64,000 nucleotides of DNA from Burkholderiales bacterium (GTDB lineage: Bacteria > Pseudomonadota > Gammaproteobacteria > Burkholderiales > Usitatibacteraceae). The stretch spans positions 31,621 to 95,620 of the forward strand of contig JAHCAK010000012.1 in assembly GCA_019634955.1 (NCBI GenBank), in the 5' to 3' direction. A model generated the notes under the pieces. That model had not been told where the DNA came from, did no database searches, and worked only from the letters and a program-made list of their open reading frames with translations. Both the position numbers and the translations under genes were made by a program. Shown here piece by piece: positions 9,420 through 18,585 of this stretch; the first letter of the stretch is position 1, and every line of letters begins with the position of its first letter.

Positions 9420-9446
9420 CCGGGGGGAGGTCGATCCTCCCCCCGG
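9420..9446. repeat. Hairpin repeated from the tRNA-Gly locus
   Basis: CCGGGGGGAGG pairs with CCTCCCCCCGG around a 5-nt loop. Including the flanks TTTCCCTTC and GTTCGTTTCC, this about 46-bp segment closely matches 1218-1260. Here it precedes a tRNA rather than following one. Confidence 0.7.
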
Positions 9447-9484
9447 TTCGTTTCCAGCGCGTGCCCTTCCGGGCGCGCGCCGCA

Positions 9485-9558
9485 GGCGCGGTAGCAAAGT
9501 GGTTATGCAGCGGATTGCAAATCCGTCTACGTCGGTTCGATTCCGGCCCGCGCCTCCA
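9485..9558 (+). tRNA. tRNA-Cys, anticodon GCA
   Basis: This is a 74-nt cloverleaf. The acceptor stem pairs GGCGCGG with CCGCGCC. The anticodon stem CGGAT/ATCCG encloses the loop TTGCAAA, giving GCA (cysteine). GGTTCGATTCC forms the T-arm and CCA is encoded. The D-loop GTAGCAAAGTGGTTATGC is typical of tRNA-Cys. Confidence 0.96.
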
Positions 9559-9590
9559 ACCCCTCCCCGGTATTCCGTTCGCGGCGCGCC

Positions 9591-12356
9591 CTAGCGCCGC
9601 CGGGCGCGCATTCCCGCCACCAGCACCAGCGAGGCGAGAAGCAGCATCGCCCACTCGGAGAGCGTGGGCACTGCGACCGCCCCCGCGCCCGTGCCGGGCC
9701 CGCCCTGGTCCACGATCGTGCCGTTCGCGGCGAGATCGTCGTCGCCGAGGCCGCCGTCCGTGATCGTGAAGGTCGCCGTGGCGCCGCTCACCGTCGCCGG
9801 CAGCACGTACCAGTGCGGCGTCGTGTTGCCGGGAGTCGGGCCGTACTTCCAGTAGGCGGTGCCGGGTGGCAGCAGCGCGGGGTAAGTGATCGTCATGCTG
9901 ATGGTGGCGCCCGGCGCGCAGCCGCCGGCCGTGAAGTCGAAGAGCCCGTGCGGGAAAGCCACGCCGGGCGGGGCCGTGCCCGCCGGCGGGCTGGCCGGGT
10001 GGCCCGTGACGGGGATGTAGCGGCTCACGGTATAGGTGCAGGCCGGGCCGCCGCCGGTGAAGGTCGCGGTTATCGGACCCGTCCCGGTGGCCGAGGGCGC
10101 CGTGTAGCTGTTCACCGGGCTCGCCACGAAGGTCGCCGCCACGGTGCAGTTCGCCGTGACCGGGTTCGTGGTGTACGTGTTGCCGGCGAGCGTGCCGCCG
10201 CAGGTGCCGCCCACCGTTGCCGCGTAGCCGATGCCGGGCGTCACCGTGAAGGCGAGGGCGCCGCCATGGGCGATCGTCTGCGGCGTGGCGGGCGCAATCG
10301 TGCCGTTGGGGCCGGCGCTCGGGGTCACCGTGTAGGTGTTCTGCGTGAAGCTCGCCACGACCGTGCAGGCCGCCGTCACCGCGTTGGTCGTGTAGGTGCT
10401 CCCGGCGAGCGTGCCGCCGCAGGTGCCGCCCACGCTGGCCGTGTAGCCCGCGTTCGGCGTCACGGTGAAGGTCGCGGTGCCGCCGTGCGCGATCGTCTGC
10501 GGCGTGGCGGGCGAGATCGCGCCGTTGGCGCCCGCGCTCGGCGTGACGGCGTAGGTGTTCTGCGAGAACGTCGCCACGACCGTGCACGCGGCCGTGATGG
10601 GGTTGGTCGTGTAGGTGCTACCGGCAAGCGTGCCGCCGCAGGTGCCGCCGACGGAGACGGAGTAGCCGGCGTCCGGCGTCACCGTGAACACGGCGGTGGA
10701 GCCGTGGCCCACCACCTGCGGCGTCGCGGGCGCGATGGTTCCGTTGGCGCTGGCGCTGGGCGTCACCGTGTAGGTGTTGAGCGCGAAGGTCGCCGCCACG
10801 GTGCAGTCCGCGGTGACCGCGTTCGTCGTGTAGGTGTTCCCGGCGAGCGTGCCGCCGCAGGTGCCGCCGACGGAGGCGGAATAGCCCGGGTCCGGCGTGA
10901 CGGTGAACGCCGCCGTGGCGTTGGGCGCGAGGTACTGCGGCACGGCGGGGGTGATCGTGCCGTTGGCGCCGGCGCCGGGCGTGACGGTGAAGCGGGCCGT
11001 CTCGTGGGCGCCGATGTCCACGCGCCCGTTGAAGACGCGCGGGTTGCCGGCGAGGTCGGTGCCGGGGGAGGCGAAGCCCGGGTCGCCGGCGTCGATGGCG
11101 GGCGAGGCGACCTGCAGGGTGAGGTCGTCGGTGGCGGGCGACGTGAAGAGCGGGTCGGCGCCCGTCACCGTGCCGGTGCCGTCGAGGAAGGTGCCCGCGG
11201 CCCCGACCCTGTCGGCGCCGTTGCCGAAGTAGAGATTGTGGTGCTCCGTGACGATCGTCGTGCCGCGCGTGTGGATGGCCTCCCCGGCGTCGGCGACGAT
11301 CGTGTTGGTGACGGTCACCGCGCCATTGCCGTCCGCGTCGATGGCGGGGAGCACGGGGCCGGCCATGCCGTCGCGGATGGTCGTGCGCGTGATGGCCACC
11401 GGGCCGAGGGTGGCGATGCTGATCGCCGTCCCCGGGTTCGACGACTGGTTGCGCGAGAAGAGCGAGTCCGCGATCGTCGCCGTGGCCGTCTGGATGTAGA
11501 TCGCGCCGCCGCCACCGCCGTTGCCGCGGTTGGCGATGAAGCGGGAGCGGGAGATGGACCCGCCCGAATTCGCGTACAGGGCGCCGGATCCGCCGCCAGC
11601 CACGTTGCCGCTGAACAGCGAGCCGGTGATGGTGGCGGGGCTCACGGCGAGCCCGCCGCCGGCACTGTTGCCGGAGGTGTTGTCGACCACCTGCGAATCG
11701 GTCATGACCAGCGTGCCGAAGGCGAGGAACCCGCCGCCGAAGTTGGACGACGCGTTCTGGCGCAGCACGCTCGCGGCGACGGTGAGCGTGCCGCCGGCCG
11801 TGAAGACGCCGCCCCCGCCGGTCACGCCCGAGGTGTTGGACACCTGGTTGCCCTCGACCGTGACGCCCTGCAGGGTGAGGTCGGTCGTGGCGTAGATGCC
11901 GCCGCCGTTCTCGTTGAGGATCGTGGAGCGGCCGTTGCGGACGGTCAGGTCGCGCAGCGTGAGCGCGGCCGTGGCGTAGACCACGCGCCCCCCGGTGGCG
12001 GCATCGAGGACGGTGGGATGGGCCACGGGGTCGGGCGCCGCCGCCCACCCCGCGGGCGCGAACGACGGGGCGTAACCGCCCGCGATCGTGAGCGGGACGC
12101 CGGTGCGCACGGTCTGCGTCGTGCCGCCCACCGCCTGCACGCCGGTGCACGTGCCGGCCACCTTGATGGTGTCGCCCGCGGCGGCGGAGATCGCCACGTT
12201 CTGCAAGGCCCAGGCGTCGGCGCTCGCCGAAACGGTCGTGCCGTTGTCGCGCGTGGCGAAGCAGGACTGCGCCCGGGCGGGAATCGCCGCAAGCGCGAGC
12301 GAAAGGACGGCGAGGGGGAAGAGAAGGGCGAATCGAGGGCGCAGCACGCTGGTCAT
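9591..12356 (-). CDS. Exported beta-helix protein with InlB-type repeats and IPTL-CTERM anchor
   Basis: The product is 921 residues. A signal peptide (residues 1-29, ending ARA) is followed by a right-handed parallel beta-helix region (about 60-450) with GGGIY/GGG turns and TLTVRNG-like strands, of the choice-of-anchor-Q/polymorphic-outer-membrane type. Four tandem repeats of exactly 73 residues (454-745) resemble divergent InlB B-repeats. A further beta domain precedes the C-terminal VPTLSEWAMLLLASLVLV and an Arg-rich tail, which is the IPTL-CTERM signal processed by an exosortase/rhombosortase-like system in Gram-negatives. It is probably a surface or secreted adhesin or matrix protein; ligand unknown. 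It is convergent with the tRNA-Cys gene. Confidence 0.85.
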   Translation of the reverse strand: MTSVLRPRFALLFPLAVLSLALAAIPARAQSCFATRDNGTTVSASADAWALQNVAISAAAGDTIKVAGTCTGVQAVGGTTQTVRTGVPLTIAGGYAPSFAPAGWAAAPDPVAHPTVLDAATGGRVVYATAALTLRDLTVRNGRSTILNENGGGIYATTDLTLQGVTVEGNQVSNTSGVTGGGGVFTAGGTLTVAASVLRQNASSNFGGGFLAFGTLVMTDSQVVDNTSGNSAGGGLAVSPATITGSLFSGNVAGGGSGALYANSGGSISRSRFIANRGNGGGGGAIYIQTATATIADSLFSRNQSSNPGTAISIATLGPVAITRTTIRDGMAGPVLPAIDADGNGAVTVTNTIVADAGEAIHTRGTTIVTEHHNLYFGNGADRVGAAGTFLDGTGTVTGADPLFTSPATDDLTLQVASPAIDAGDPGFASPGTDLAGNPRVFNGRVDIGAHETARFTVTPGAGANGTITPAVPQYLAPNATAAFTVTPDPGYSASVGGTCGGTLAGNTYTTNAVTADCTVAATFALNTYTVTPSASANGTIAPATPQVVGHGSTAVFTVTPDAGYSVSVGGTCGGTLAGSTYTTNPITAACTVVATFSQNTYAVTPSAGANGAISPATPQTIAHGGTATFTVTPNAGYTASVGGTCGGTLAGSTYTTNAVTAACTVVASFTQNTYTVTPSAGPNGTIAPATPQTIAHGGALAFTVTPGIGYAATVGGTCGGTLAGNTYTTNPVTANCTVAATFVASPVNSYTAPSATGTGPITATFTGGGPACTYTVSRYIPVTGHPASPPAGTAPPGVAFPHGLFDFTAGGCAPGATISMTITYPALLPPGTAYWKYGPTPGNTTPHWYVLPATVSGATATFTITDGGLGDDDLAANGTIVDQGGPGTGAGAVAVPTLSEWAMLLLASLVLVAGMRARRR
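10122..10997 (-). repeat. Four tandem 219-bp repeats encoding 73-residue InlB-like units
   Basis: Unit starts lie at 10997, 10778, 10559 and 10340 (reverse strand), an exact 219-bp period. Each encodes a VTPSAGANGTI...GGTCGGTLAG...YTTN...CTV.ATF pattern with two conserved Cys that may form a disulphide outside the cell. The DNA copies are similar enough to allow recombinational gain or loss of units. Confidence 0.9.
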
Positions 12357-12512
12357 CTTGTTTTTTTCCGTCTTCTTCGGATTGGAAACCCCTGCCGCCT
12401 CCCGCGGAGGGCCGTGCGCAACGGACGGATGCTATCGCAATTTCCCGGCGCGCCCGTGGCAAAATGCCCGCTCCGACCTGCCGTCGCGCAACCGCCCTAA
12501 GGAGGAACCCCG

Positions 12513-12749
12513 ATGAAGCTCGCCCTCTCCGCCGCCCTGATCGCCGCCGCCGCCGCGCTCGCCACCGGCTGCGCCACCACCGACCCGACCGACGCCCAGA
12601 AGGCGGAAGCCGACGGCAAGGTCCGCACCGGCTCCGTCTTCGAGCGCCGCGAGCCCACGGGCCGCGCGCTGCGCACGACCAGCGGGCAGGCCTACCGCGA
12701 AAGCGACCGCACCTCGGTCATCACGCACCAGGACCCCAACACCAAGTGA
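12513..12749 (+). CDS. Small lipoprotein of unknown function
   Basis: The product is 78 residues. A lipoprotein signal with hydrophobic Ala-rich core ends in LATGC, giving a lipidated Cys at about residue 22. The mature part is 57 residues, hydrophilic and low in order, with ERREPTGRAL and SDRTSVITHQDP segments. The ribosome-binding site TAAGGAGG is excellent. Its stop overlaps the start of the next gene, suggesting coupled translation. I do not recognise the family. Confidence 0.8.
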   Translation: MKLALSAALIAAAAALATGCATTDPTDAQKAEADGKVRTGSVFERREPTGRALRTTSGQAYRESDRTSVITHQDPNTK

Positions 12750-13525
12750 CCGACCGCCTCGGCGAATTCCGCGCGTTCGCCGAGCGGCTGGCCGACGCCG
12801 CGGCGGCGGCGATCCGCCCGTACTTCCGCTCCGCGCTCGCGGTGGAGGACAAGGGTGCGGCCTGCTTCGACCCGGTCACCGAGGCCGACCGGGCCGCCGA
12901 GCGCGCCATGCGCGCGCTCATCCGCGACCGCTATCCCGACCACGGCATCCTCGGCGAGGAAGAAGACGCGGTGGCCGGCGCCGGCGAGTTCACCTGGGTG
13001 CTCGACCCCATCGACGGCACGCGCGCCTTCATCACCGGGCTGCCGCTCTGGGGCACGCTCATCGCGCTGAACGACGGATCGGCGCCCATCCTCGGCGTCA
13101 TGAACCAGCCCTTCACGGGCGAGCGCTACACGGGCGGCGGCGGCGCGTGGCGCAACGGCGTGCCGCTGCGCTCGCGGCGGTGCTCGTCGCTCGCGGCCGC
13201 GCGCATCATGTGCACGAGCCCGGCGCTCTTCGACACGCCGGCGCGCCTCGCGGCGTTCCAGTCGGTCGCGGCCGAGGCGCAGCTCGTGCGCTACGGCGGC
13301 GACTGCTACGCCTACTGCATGGTGGCCTCCGGCTTCGTGGACGCCGTGATCGAGTCGGGTCTCAAGCCCTACGACACGCAGGCGTTGATCCCGATCGTCG
13401 AGGGGGCGGGCGGGCGCATGACCACCTGGGACGGCGCGAGCGCCCAGCACGGCGGCACGGTGGTCGCCTGCGGCGACCCGGCGCTGCACGCCGAGCTGGT
13501 GTCGCGCCTCGGGCGGTTCGCGTGA
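12746..13525 (+). CDS. hisN: Histidinol-phosphatase, inositol-monophosphatase fold
   Basis: The product is 259 residues. It has the IMPase-superfamily metal motifs DPVTEADRAAE (about 33-43), GEE (about 71) and WVLDPIDGTRAFITG (Asp87 region), plus a late metal aspartate in GLKPYDTQALIPIVEGAGG. The form DPIDGTRAFITGLPLWGT is characteristic of the HisN-type histidinol-phosphatases, which remove phosphate from L-histidinol phosphate. Inositol monophosphatase activity is the alternative. The start is a GTG overlapping the previous stop (GTGA), and the next gene starts the same way, so the three genes look translationally coupled. Confidence 0.88.
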   Translation: MTDRLGEFRAFAERLADAAAAAIRPYFRSALAVEDKGAACFDPVTEADRAAERAMRALIRDRYPDHGILGEEEDAVAGAGEFTWVLDPIDGTRAFITGLPLWGTLIALNDGSAPILGVMNQPFTGERYTGGGGAWRNGVPLRSRRCSSLAAARIMCTSPALFDTPARLAAFQSVAAEAQLVRYGGDCYAYCMVASGFVDAVIESGLKPYDTQALIPIVEGAGGRMTTWDGASAQHGGTVVACGDPALHAELVSRLGRFA

Positions 13526-14142
13526 CGCACGCCGTGGTCGTGGTGCAGCGCCCCGCCGGGCACCCGCTGCAACTGTTCCTGCTCTTCCACGACGAAGGCG
13601 GCACTCCCGAGGACCTGGCGGCGATGGGGCGGGTGCTCGCGGGGGCGTTTCCGCAGGCGCTCGTGGCGAGCCTGCCGCTGCCGCCCGATGCAGCCGAGAT
13701 GCTCGAGGCGGTCGCGCGCTGGCAGGGCGAGTGCGGCCTGGATGCGCAGGCCACGGCCCTCGTGGGCTACGGCGGGGGCGCGACGCGCGTGCTGGAGTGC
13801 ACGCAGCAGGCGCCGGCGCGGGCGGGGAGGGTGATCGCGCTCGCAGGCACTTTCGGGAGGCTGCCGGATCAGGCGGCGACCGGGGTGACGATCCACCTCT
13901 TCCACGGCAAGGAGGACCCGGTGACGCCCTACGGCCGGGTCGTCGCCGCGGCCGAGCGCCTCATCGCGCTTGGTGCGGACATCACGGCGGACATCCTTCC
14001 CTTCGTCGGGCGCGAGGTCACGGCGGAGATGGGGGACCTCGTCCTCGAGCGGCTGCGCGGGTACATTCCGCGCCGCCGGTGGCAGGAAGCCCTCGCCGCC
14101 GATCCGGGCGATCCGCAACGATCCGACACACGCCTGCATTGA
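13522..14142 (+). CDS. YpfH-like alpha/beta-hydrolase fold protein, catalytic Ser and His missing
   Basis: The product is 206 residues and aligns through its length with E. coli YpfH esterase (232 residues): LFLLFHDEGG for LLLLFHGVGD, ATALVGYGGGA for ATALIGFSQGA, TIHLFHGKEDPV for TIHLIHGGEDPV. The nucleophile serine of the elbow is a glycine (residue 84) and the catalytic histidine position is arginine (residue 164); only the acid (Asp132) remains. It also lacks about 25 residues around the substrate loops. It is therefore probably not an active esterase and could be a binding or regulatory pseudoenzyme, or a decaying gene. The GTG start overlaps the hisN stop. Confidence 0.75.
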   Translation: MTHAVVVVQRPAGHPLQLFLLFHDEGGTPEDLAAMGRVLAGAFPQALVASLPLPPDAAEMLEAVARWQGECGLDAQATALVGYGGGATRVLECTQQAPARAGRVIALAGTFGRLPDQAATGVTIHLFHGKEDPVTPYGRVVAAAERLIALGADITADILPFVGREVTAEMGDLVLERLRGYIPRRRWQEALAADPGDPQRSDTRLH

Positions 14143-14182
14143 TTCTCCGCTAGGGTGGCGGCTGGGGATGCTCGTTCAGGTA

Positions 14183-14210
14183 TTGACAAAAAATGAATGA
14201 GCGTTCATTC
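14183..14210 (+). promoter_or_regulatory. Efflux operon promoter with TetR-type operator
   Basis: TTGACA lies at 14183-14188. The palindrome GAATGA-GCGT-TCATTC at 14195-14210 fills the spacer and reaches the -10 region (about 14206-14211). This GAATGA..TCATTC half-site pattern is common for AcrR/TtgR-like TetR repressors. The TetR gene at the end of the operon is the obvious candidate regulator. Confidence 0.75.
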
Positions 14211-14262
14211 TTACGGCTTCCGCACGGCCCCCCGAAACCTGCCACCTCCCCGCGAGATCGCC

Positions 14263-15453
14263 ATGGCTATCCCCCATTCCCGTTTTCTTTCAACGCTTTG
14301 CATTGCCACCCTCGGTGTCGCCTTGGCCGCCTGTTCCGGGCAGAAAGATGGCGCCCAGGCCGGCCCCCCCGGCGGCGGGATGCCTCCCCCTGAGGTAGGC
14401 ATCGTGACGCTCAAGGCGCAGACGGTCACCCTGACCCGGGAGCTTCCCGGGCGAACCAATCCCTATCTCGTGGCGGAAGTCCGGCCGCAGGCGACCGGCA
14501 TCGTGAAGGAGCGGCTCTTTACCGAGGGCGGAAGCGTCAAGGCCGGCCAGCCCCTCTACCAGCTCGATGACGCGCTTTACCGCGCGGAGGTGGCCGCCGC
14601 CAAGGCTTCGCTCGCCCGGGCCCAGGCCACGCGCGACACGGCCGCGCTCAACGCGCGCCGGTCGGCGGAACTCGTGAAGATCGACGCGGTGAGCCGGCAG
14701 GACGACGAGGTGGCGCAGGCGGCGCTGAAGCAGGCCGAGGCCGACGTGGCCGCGACGAAGGCCGCGCTCGACCGCGCCGAGATCAACCTGGCCTACGCGA
14801 AGATCAGCTCGCCGATCTCGGGGCGCATCGGCAAGTCCGCGGTGACGCCGGGCGCGCTCGTCACCGCCAACCAGGCAGCGGCGCTCGCCACGGTGCAGGC
14901 GCTCGACCCCATCTACGTGGACGTCACGCAGTCGAGCAGCGAGTTGCTGGAGCTGCGCAAGCAGCTCGCGGCCGGCCGCCTCAAGGCGGCGCGCGACCTG
15001 CCCGTCGAGATCGTCCTCGAGGACGGCACGCGCCACAGGCAGCCGGGCAAGCTCGCTTTCTCGGAGGCCACCGTCGACCCCGACACCGGCAGCTACACGC
15101 TGCGCGTGGTGGTGCCCAATCCCGACCAGGTGCTGCTGCCCGGCATCTACGTGCGCGCCATCATCGGCGGCGGCGTGCGCGAGGGCGCGATCGTCGTGCC
15201 GCAGCGCGGCATCGCGCGCGACCCGAAGGGCAACGCCTCGGCCATGCTCCTCAACGCCGAGGGCAAGGTGGAGGCGCGCCCGGTGAAGGTGAGCCGCACG
15301 CTGGGCGACCAGTGGCTGGTGGAGGAGGGCCTCGCCGCCGGCGACCGCGTGATCGTCGAGGGCCTGCAGAAGATCGCCCCCGGCATGCCGGCGAAGGTGG
15401 CGGAGCCGCCGCCCGCCAAGGCGCCCGCGACGCCCGCGAAGAAGGCGGGCTGA
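14263..15453 (+). CDS. acrA: RND efflux periplasmic adaptor (AcrA/MexA type)
   Basis: The product is 396 residues. A lipoprotein signal ends in LAAC at about residue 22. The order is beta-barrel strand, lipoyl half-motif (residues about 65-95, VRPQATGIVKERLFTEGG), a long alpha-hairpin (about 100-170, AKASLARAQATRDT...), the second lipoyl half and the barrel and membrane-proximal domains, ending in a Pro/Ala/Lys tail. The start at 14263 puts the lipoprotein signal at the N-terminus; an earlier in-frame ATG at 14197 lies inside the operator and is rejected. It bridges the inner-membrane pump and outer-membrane channel, and the pump gene follows after 3 bp. Confidence 0.93.
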   Translation: MAIPHSRFLSTLCIATLGVALAACSGQKDGAQAGPPGGGMPPPEVGIVTLKAQTVTLTRELPGRTNPYLVAEVRPQATGIVKERLFTEGGSVKAGQPLYQLDDALYRAEVAAAKASLARAQATRDTAALNARRSAELVKIDAVSRQDDEVAQAALKQAEADVAATKAALDRAEINLAYAKISSPISGRIGKSAVTPGALVTANQAAALATVQALDPIYVDVTQSSSELLELRKQLAAGRLKAARDLPVEIVLEDGTRHRQPGKLAFSEATVDPDTGSYTLRVVVPNPDQVLLPGIYVRAIIGGGVREGAIVVPQRGIARDPKGNASAMLLNAEGKVEARPVKVSRTLGDQWLVEEGLAAGDRVIVEGLQKIAPGMPAKVAEPPPAKAPATPAKKAG

Positions 15454-15456
15454 GCG

Positions 15457-18400
15457 ATGGCCCGTTTCTTCATCGACCGGCCCATCTTCGCGTGGGTCAT
15501 CGCGATCCTCATCATGGTCGCGGGGGCGCTGTCGATCACGCGGCTGCCGATCTCGCGCTACCCCACGATCGCGCCGCCCTCCGTCACCATCAACGCGACC
15601 TACCCGGGCGCCTCCGCCAAGGCGGTCGAGGACTCGGTGACGCAGGTGATCGAGCAGGCCATGACCGGCCTGGACGGCCTGCTGTACCTGTCGGCCACGA
15701 GCGAGGCCAACGGCACCGCCACCGTCACGCTCACCTTCGACAGCGGCGTGGACCCCGACACGGCGCAGGTGCAGGTGCAGAACAAGCTCGCCGTGGCCAC
15801 GGCCTCGCTGCCCGCGATCGTGCAGCAGCAGGGCATCCGCGTGAGCAAGGCGAACCCGGGCTTCCTCATGGTCATGGGCTTCGTCTCCGAGGACGGGTCC
15901 ATGGACCAGCGGGACATCGCCGACTGGGTGAAGGCCACCATCGCCGACCCCATCAGCCGCATCGACGGCGTGGGCAGCGTGCAGGTGTTCGGTGCGCGCT
16001 ACGCGATGCGCATCTGGCTCGACCCCGGCAAGCTCGAGACCTACCGGCTCTCGACGGCCGAGGTGATCGCCGCCATCCGCGCGCAGAACGCGCAGGTGGC
16101 CGTGGGCCAGCTCGGCGGCACGCCCGCCGTGCCGGGCCAGATGCTCAACGCGACCGTGGTGGGGCAGGAGCGGCTGGAGACGCCCGAGCAGTTCCGCGCC
16201 ATCGTCGTGAGGAGCCGCGCCGACGGGTCGCTGCTGCGCCTGGGCGACGTGGCCCGCGTGGAGCTGGGCGCCGAGGACTACAGCATCATCGCGCGCTACA
16301 ACGGCCGGCCCTCGACGGGGGTCGCGATCTCGCTCGCGACGGGGGCCAACGCGCTGGAGACGGCGCAGCGCCTGGAGGCGCTGGTGAAGCAGATGCAGCC
16401 CTCGTTCCCCGCTGGGCTCAAGGCCGTGATCCCCTTCGACACCACGCCCTTCGTGCTCGCCTCCATCAAGGAGGTGGTGAAGACGCTCGCCGAAGCCGTG
16501 CTGCTCGTCTTCCTCGTGATGTACCTCTTCCTGCAGAACTTCCGCGCGACGCTCATCCCCACGATCGCCGTGCCCATCGTGCTGCTGGGCACCTTCGCGG
16601 TGCTGGCGGCGCTGGGCTACTCCATCAACATGCTCACCATGTTCGCGATGGTGCTCGCCATCGGCCTGCTGGTGGACGATGCCATCGTGGTGGTCGAGAA
16701 CGTCGAGCGCGTGATGAGCGAGGAGGGGCTCTCGCCGCTGGAGGCCACGCGCAAGTCGATGGACCAGATCACCGGCGCGCTGGTGGCCGTTGGCATGATC
16801 CTCGCCGCCGTGTTCGTGCCGATGGCCTTCCTCGGCGGCTCCACGGGCGTGATCTACCGGCAGTTCTCCGCCACCATCGTCTCGGCCATCGCGCTCTCGG
16901 TGGTCGTGGCGATCGTGCTCACGCCGGCGCTCTGCGCGACGATGATCAAGCCGGTCGAGAAGGGCCACGCCTATTCGGAGAAGGGCTTCTTCGGCTGGTT
17001 CAACCGGAACTTCGACCGCGGCAACTCGCGCTACCAGTCGACCGTTCGCGGCATGGCCACCCGCTCGAAGCGCTTCTTCGCCGTGTTCCTCGCCATGTCC
17101 GCCGTGATGGTGGTGCTGTTCCTGCGCCTGCCGACCGCGTTCCTGCCGCACGAGGACCAGGGCGTGCTCTTCACGCAGGTGCAGGCGCCGGTGGGCGCGA
17201 CCCAGGAGCGCACGATGGAGGTGATGAAGACCATCGAGAAGCACTTCCTCGAGACCGAGAAGGAATCGGTCAACTCGCTCTTCACCGTGCAGGGCTTCAG
17301 CTTCGGTGGCACCGGGCAGAACACGGGGATCGCCTTCGTGAGCCTCAAGGACTGGTCGGAGCGCACGCGCCCCGACCTCTCGGTGGACGCCATCGCCGGC
17401 CGCGCCATGGGCCGCTTCATGCAGATCAAGGACGCCTTCGTGTTCGCCTTCGCCCCGCCGGCCGTGCCGGAGCTGGGGATCGCGGGCGGCTTCAACTTCT
17501 ACCTCAAGGACACGGTGGGCATGGGCCACGCCGCGCTCACGGCGGCGCGCAACCAGTTCCTCGGCATGGCTTCCCAGTCGAAGCTCCTGCGCAACGTCCG
17601 CCCGAACGGGCAGGAGGACACGCCGCAGCTGCGCCTCGAGATCGACAACGCCAAGGCGGGCGCGCTGGGGCTCTCGGTGGCCGACATCAACACGGCGCTG
17701 TCGGTCGCCTGGGGCAGCCAGTACATCGACGACTTCATCGAGCGCGGCCGCGTGAAGCGCGTGATCGTGCAGGCCGACGCGCCCTTCCGCATGGTGCCGG
17801 AGGACTTCCAGCGCTGGTCGGTGAAGAACGCCAAGGGCGAAATGGTCCCCTTCACGGCGTTCGCCACGGCGCGCTGGGACTACGGCTCGCCGCGCCTGGA
17901 ACGCTACAACGGCGTGCCGGCCATGAACATCAACGGCGAGGCCGCGGCGGGCGTGAGCTCGGGCGACGCCATGGCCGAGGTCGAGCGGCTTGTCGGGATG
18001 CTGCCCAAGGGCGTGGGCATCGAGTGGACGGGCGTCTCCTTCCAGGAGCGCGCGGCCGGGGCGCAGACGCCCATGCTCTACACGCTCTCCATCCTCGTGG
18101 TGTTCCTGTGCCTCGCGGCCCTCTACGAGAGCTGGAGCGTGCCCACGGCGGTGCTGATGGTGGTGCCGCTGGGGATCCTGGGCACCGTGCTCGCGACCAT
18201 GCTGCGCGGCTACGAGCGCGACGTGTACTTCCAGGTCGCCATGCTCGCGACGGTGGGGCTCTCCAGCAAGAACGCGGTGCTCATCATCCAGTTCGCCAAG
18301 GAGAACCTGGAGAAGGGCATGGGCGTGGTCGAGGCGGTGGTGGCCGCGGGCCGCGACCGGCTGCGCCCCATCCTCATGACCTCCATCGCCTTCGGCCTCG

Positions 18401-18585
18401 GCGTGCTGCCGCTCGCCACCGCCACGGGCGCGGGCTCGGGCGCGCAGCGCGCCATCGGCACGGGCGTGCTGGGCGGGATGGCCCTGGGCACCTTCCTCGG
18501 CATCGTCTTCATCCCGCTCTTCTTCGTGATCATCTTCCGCCTCTTCGGCCAGAAGAAGGCGGCCGCGGAAGGAGGTGCGCCATGA
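15457..18585 (+). CDS. acrB: RND multidrug efflux permease (AcrB/MexB family, HAE1)
   Basis: The product is 1042 residues, as for AcrB (1049). It begins [17 protein letters not shown] and has twelve predicted membrane helices with two large periplasmic loops. The proton-relay Asp pair is Asp407-Asp408 in [18 protein letters not shown], and the Lys of TM10 appears in [13 protein letters not shown]. It exports hydrophobic compounds with proton antiport. It sits between the adaptor and outer-membrane genes; its stop overlaps the next ATG (ATGA). The exact substrate range cannot be read from sequence. Confidence 0.96.
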   Translation: MARFFIDRPIFAWVIAILIMVAGALSITRLPISRYPTIAPPSVTINATYPGASAKAVEDSVTQVIEQAMTGLDGLLYLSATSEANGTATVTLTFDSGVDPDTAQVQVQNKLAVATASLPAIVQQQGIRVSKANPGFLMVMGFVSEDGSMDQRDIADWVKATIADPISRIDGVGSVQVFGARYAMRIWLDPGKLETYRLSTAEVIAAIRAQNAQVAVGQLGGTPAVPGQMLNATVVGQERLETPEQFRAIVVRSRADGSLLRLGDVARVELGAEDYSIIARYNGRPSTGVAISLATGANALETAQRLEALVKQMQPSFPAGLKAVIPFDTTPFVLASIKEVVKTLAEAVLLVFLVMYLFLQNFRATLIPTIAVPIVLLGTFAVLAALGYSINMLTMFAMVLAIGLLVDDAIVVVENVERVMSEEGLSPLEATRKSMDQITGALVAVGMILAAVFVPMAFLGGSTGVIYRQFSATIVSAIALSVVVAIVLTPALCATMIKPVEKGHAYSEKGFFGWFNRNFDRGNSRYQSTVRGMATRSKRFFAVFLAMSAVMVVLFLRLPTAFLPHEDQGVLFTQVQAPVGATQERTMEVMKTIEKHFLETEKESVNSLFTVQGFSFGGTGQNTGIAFVSLKDWSERTRPDLSVDAIAGRAMGRFMQIKDAFVFAFAPPAVPELGIAGGFNFYLKDTVGMGHAALTAARNQFLGMASQSKLLRNVRPNGQEDTPQLRLEIDNAKAGALGLSVADINTALSVAWGSQYIDDFIERGRVKRVIVQADAPFRMVPEDFQRWSVKNAKGEMVPFTAFATARWDYGSPRLERYNGVPAMNINGEAAAGVSSGDAMAEVERLVGMLPKGVGIEWTGVSFQERAAGAQTPMLYTLSILVVFLCLAALYESWSVPTAVLMVVPLGILGTVLATMLRGYERDVYFQVAMLATVGLSSKNAVLIIQFAKENLEKGMGVVEAVVAAGRDRLRPILMTSIAFGLGVLPLATATGAGSGAQRAIGTGVLGGMALGTFLGIVFIPLFFVIIFRLFGQKKAAAEGGAP

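Noticed and set aside
1140..9558. Integrative element inserted at tRNA-Gly or tRNA-Cys
   Set aside because: No integrase, no repeat of a tRNA 3' end, and the enclosed genes are ordinary metabolic genes of matching composition; only the promoter-hairpin duplication is real.
6679..10587. A 1302-codon reverse frame across tctA, tctC and the beta-helix gene
   Set aside because: It overlaps three well supported genes and both strands of a tRNA; its composition is typical of antisense frames in GC-rich DNA.
10122..10997. CRISPR array
   Set aside because: The 219-bp periodicity is coding and in frame with conserved protein repeats; there are no short repeats with unique spacers anywhere in the window.
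14197..14262. Earlier ATG start for the efflux adaptor
   Set aside because: It lies inside the TetR-type operator and would hide the lipoprotein signal that begins at 14263.
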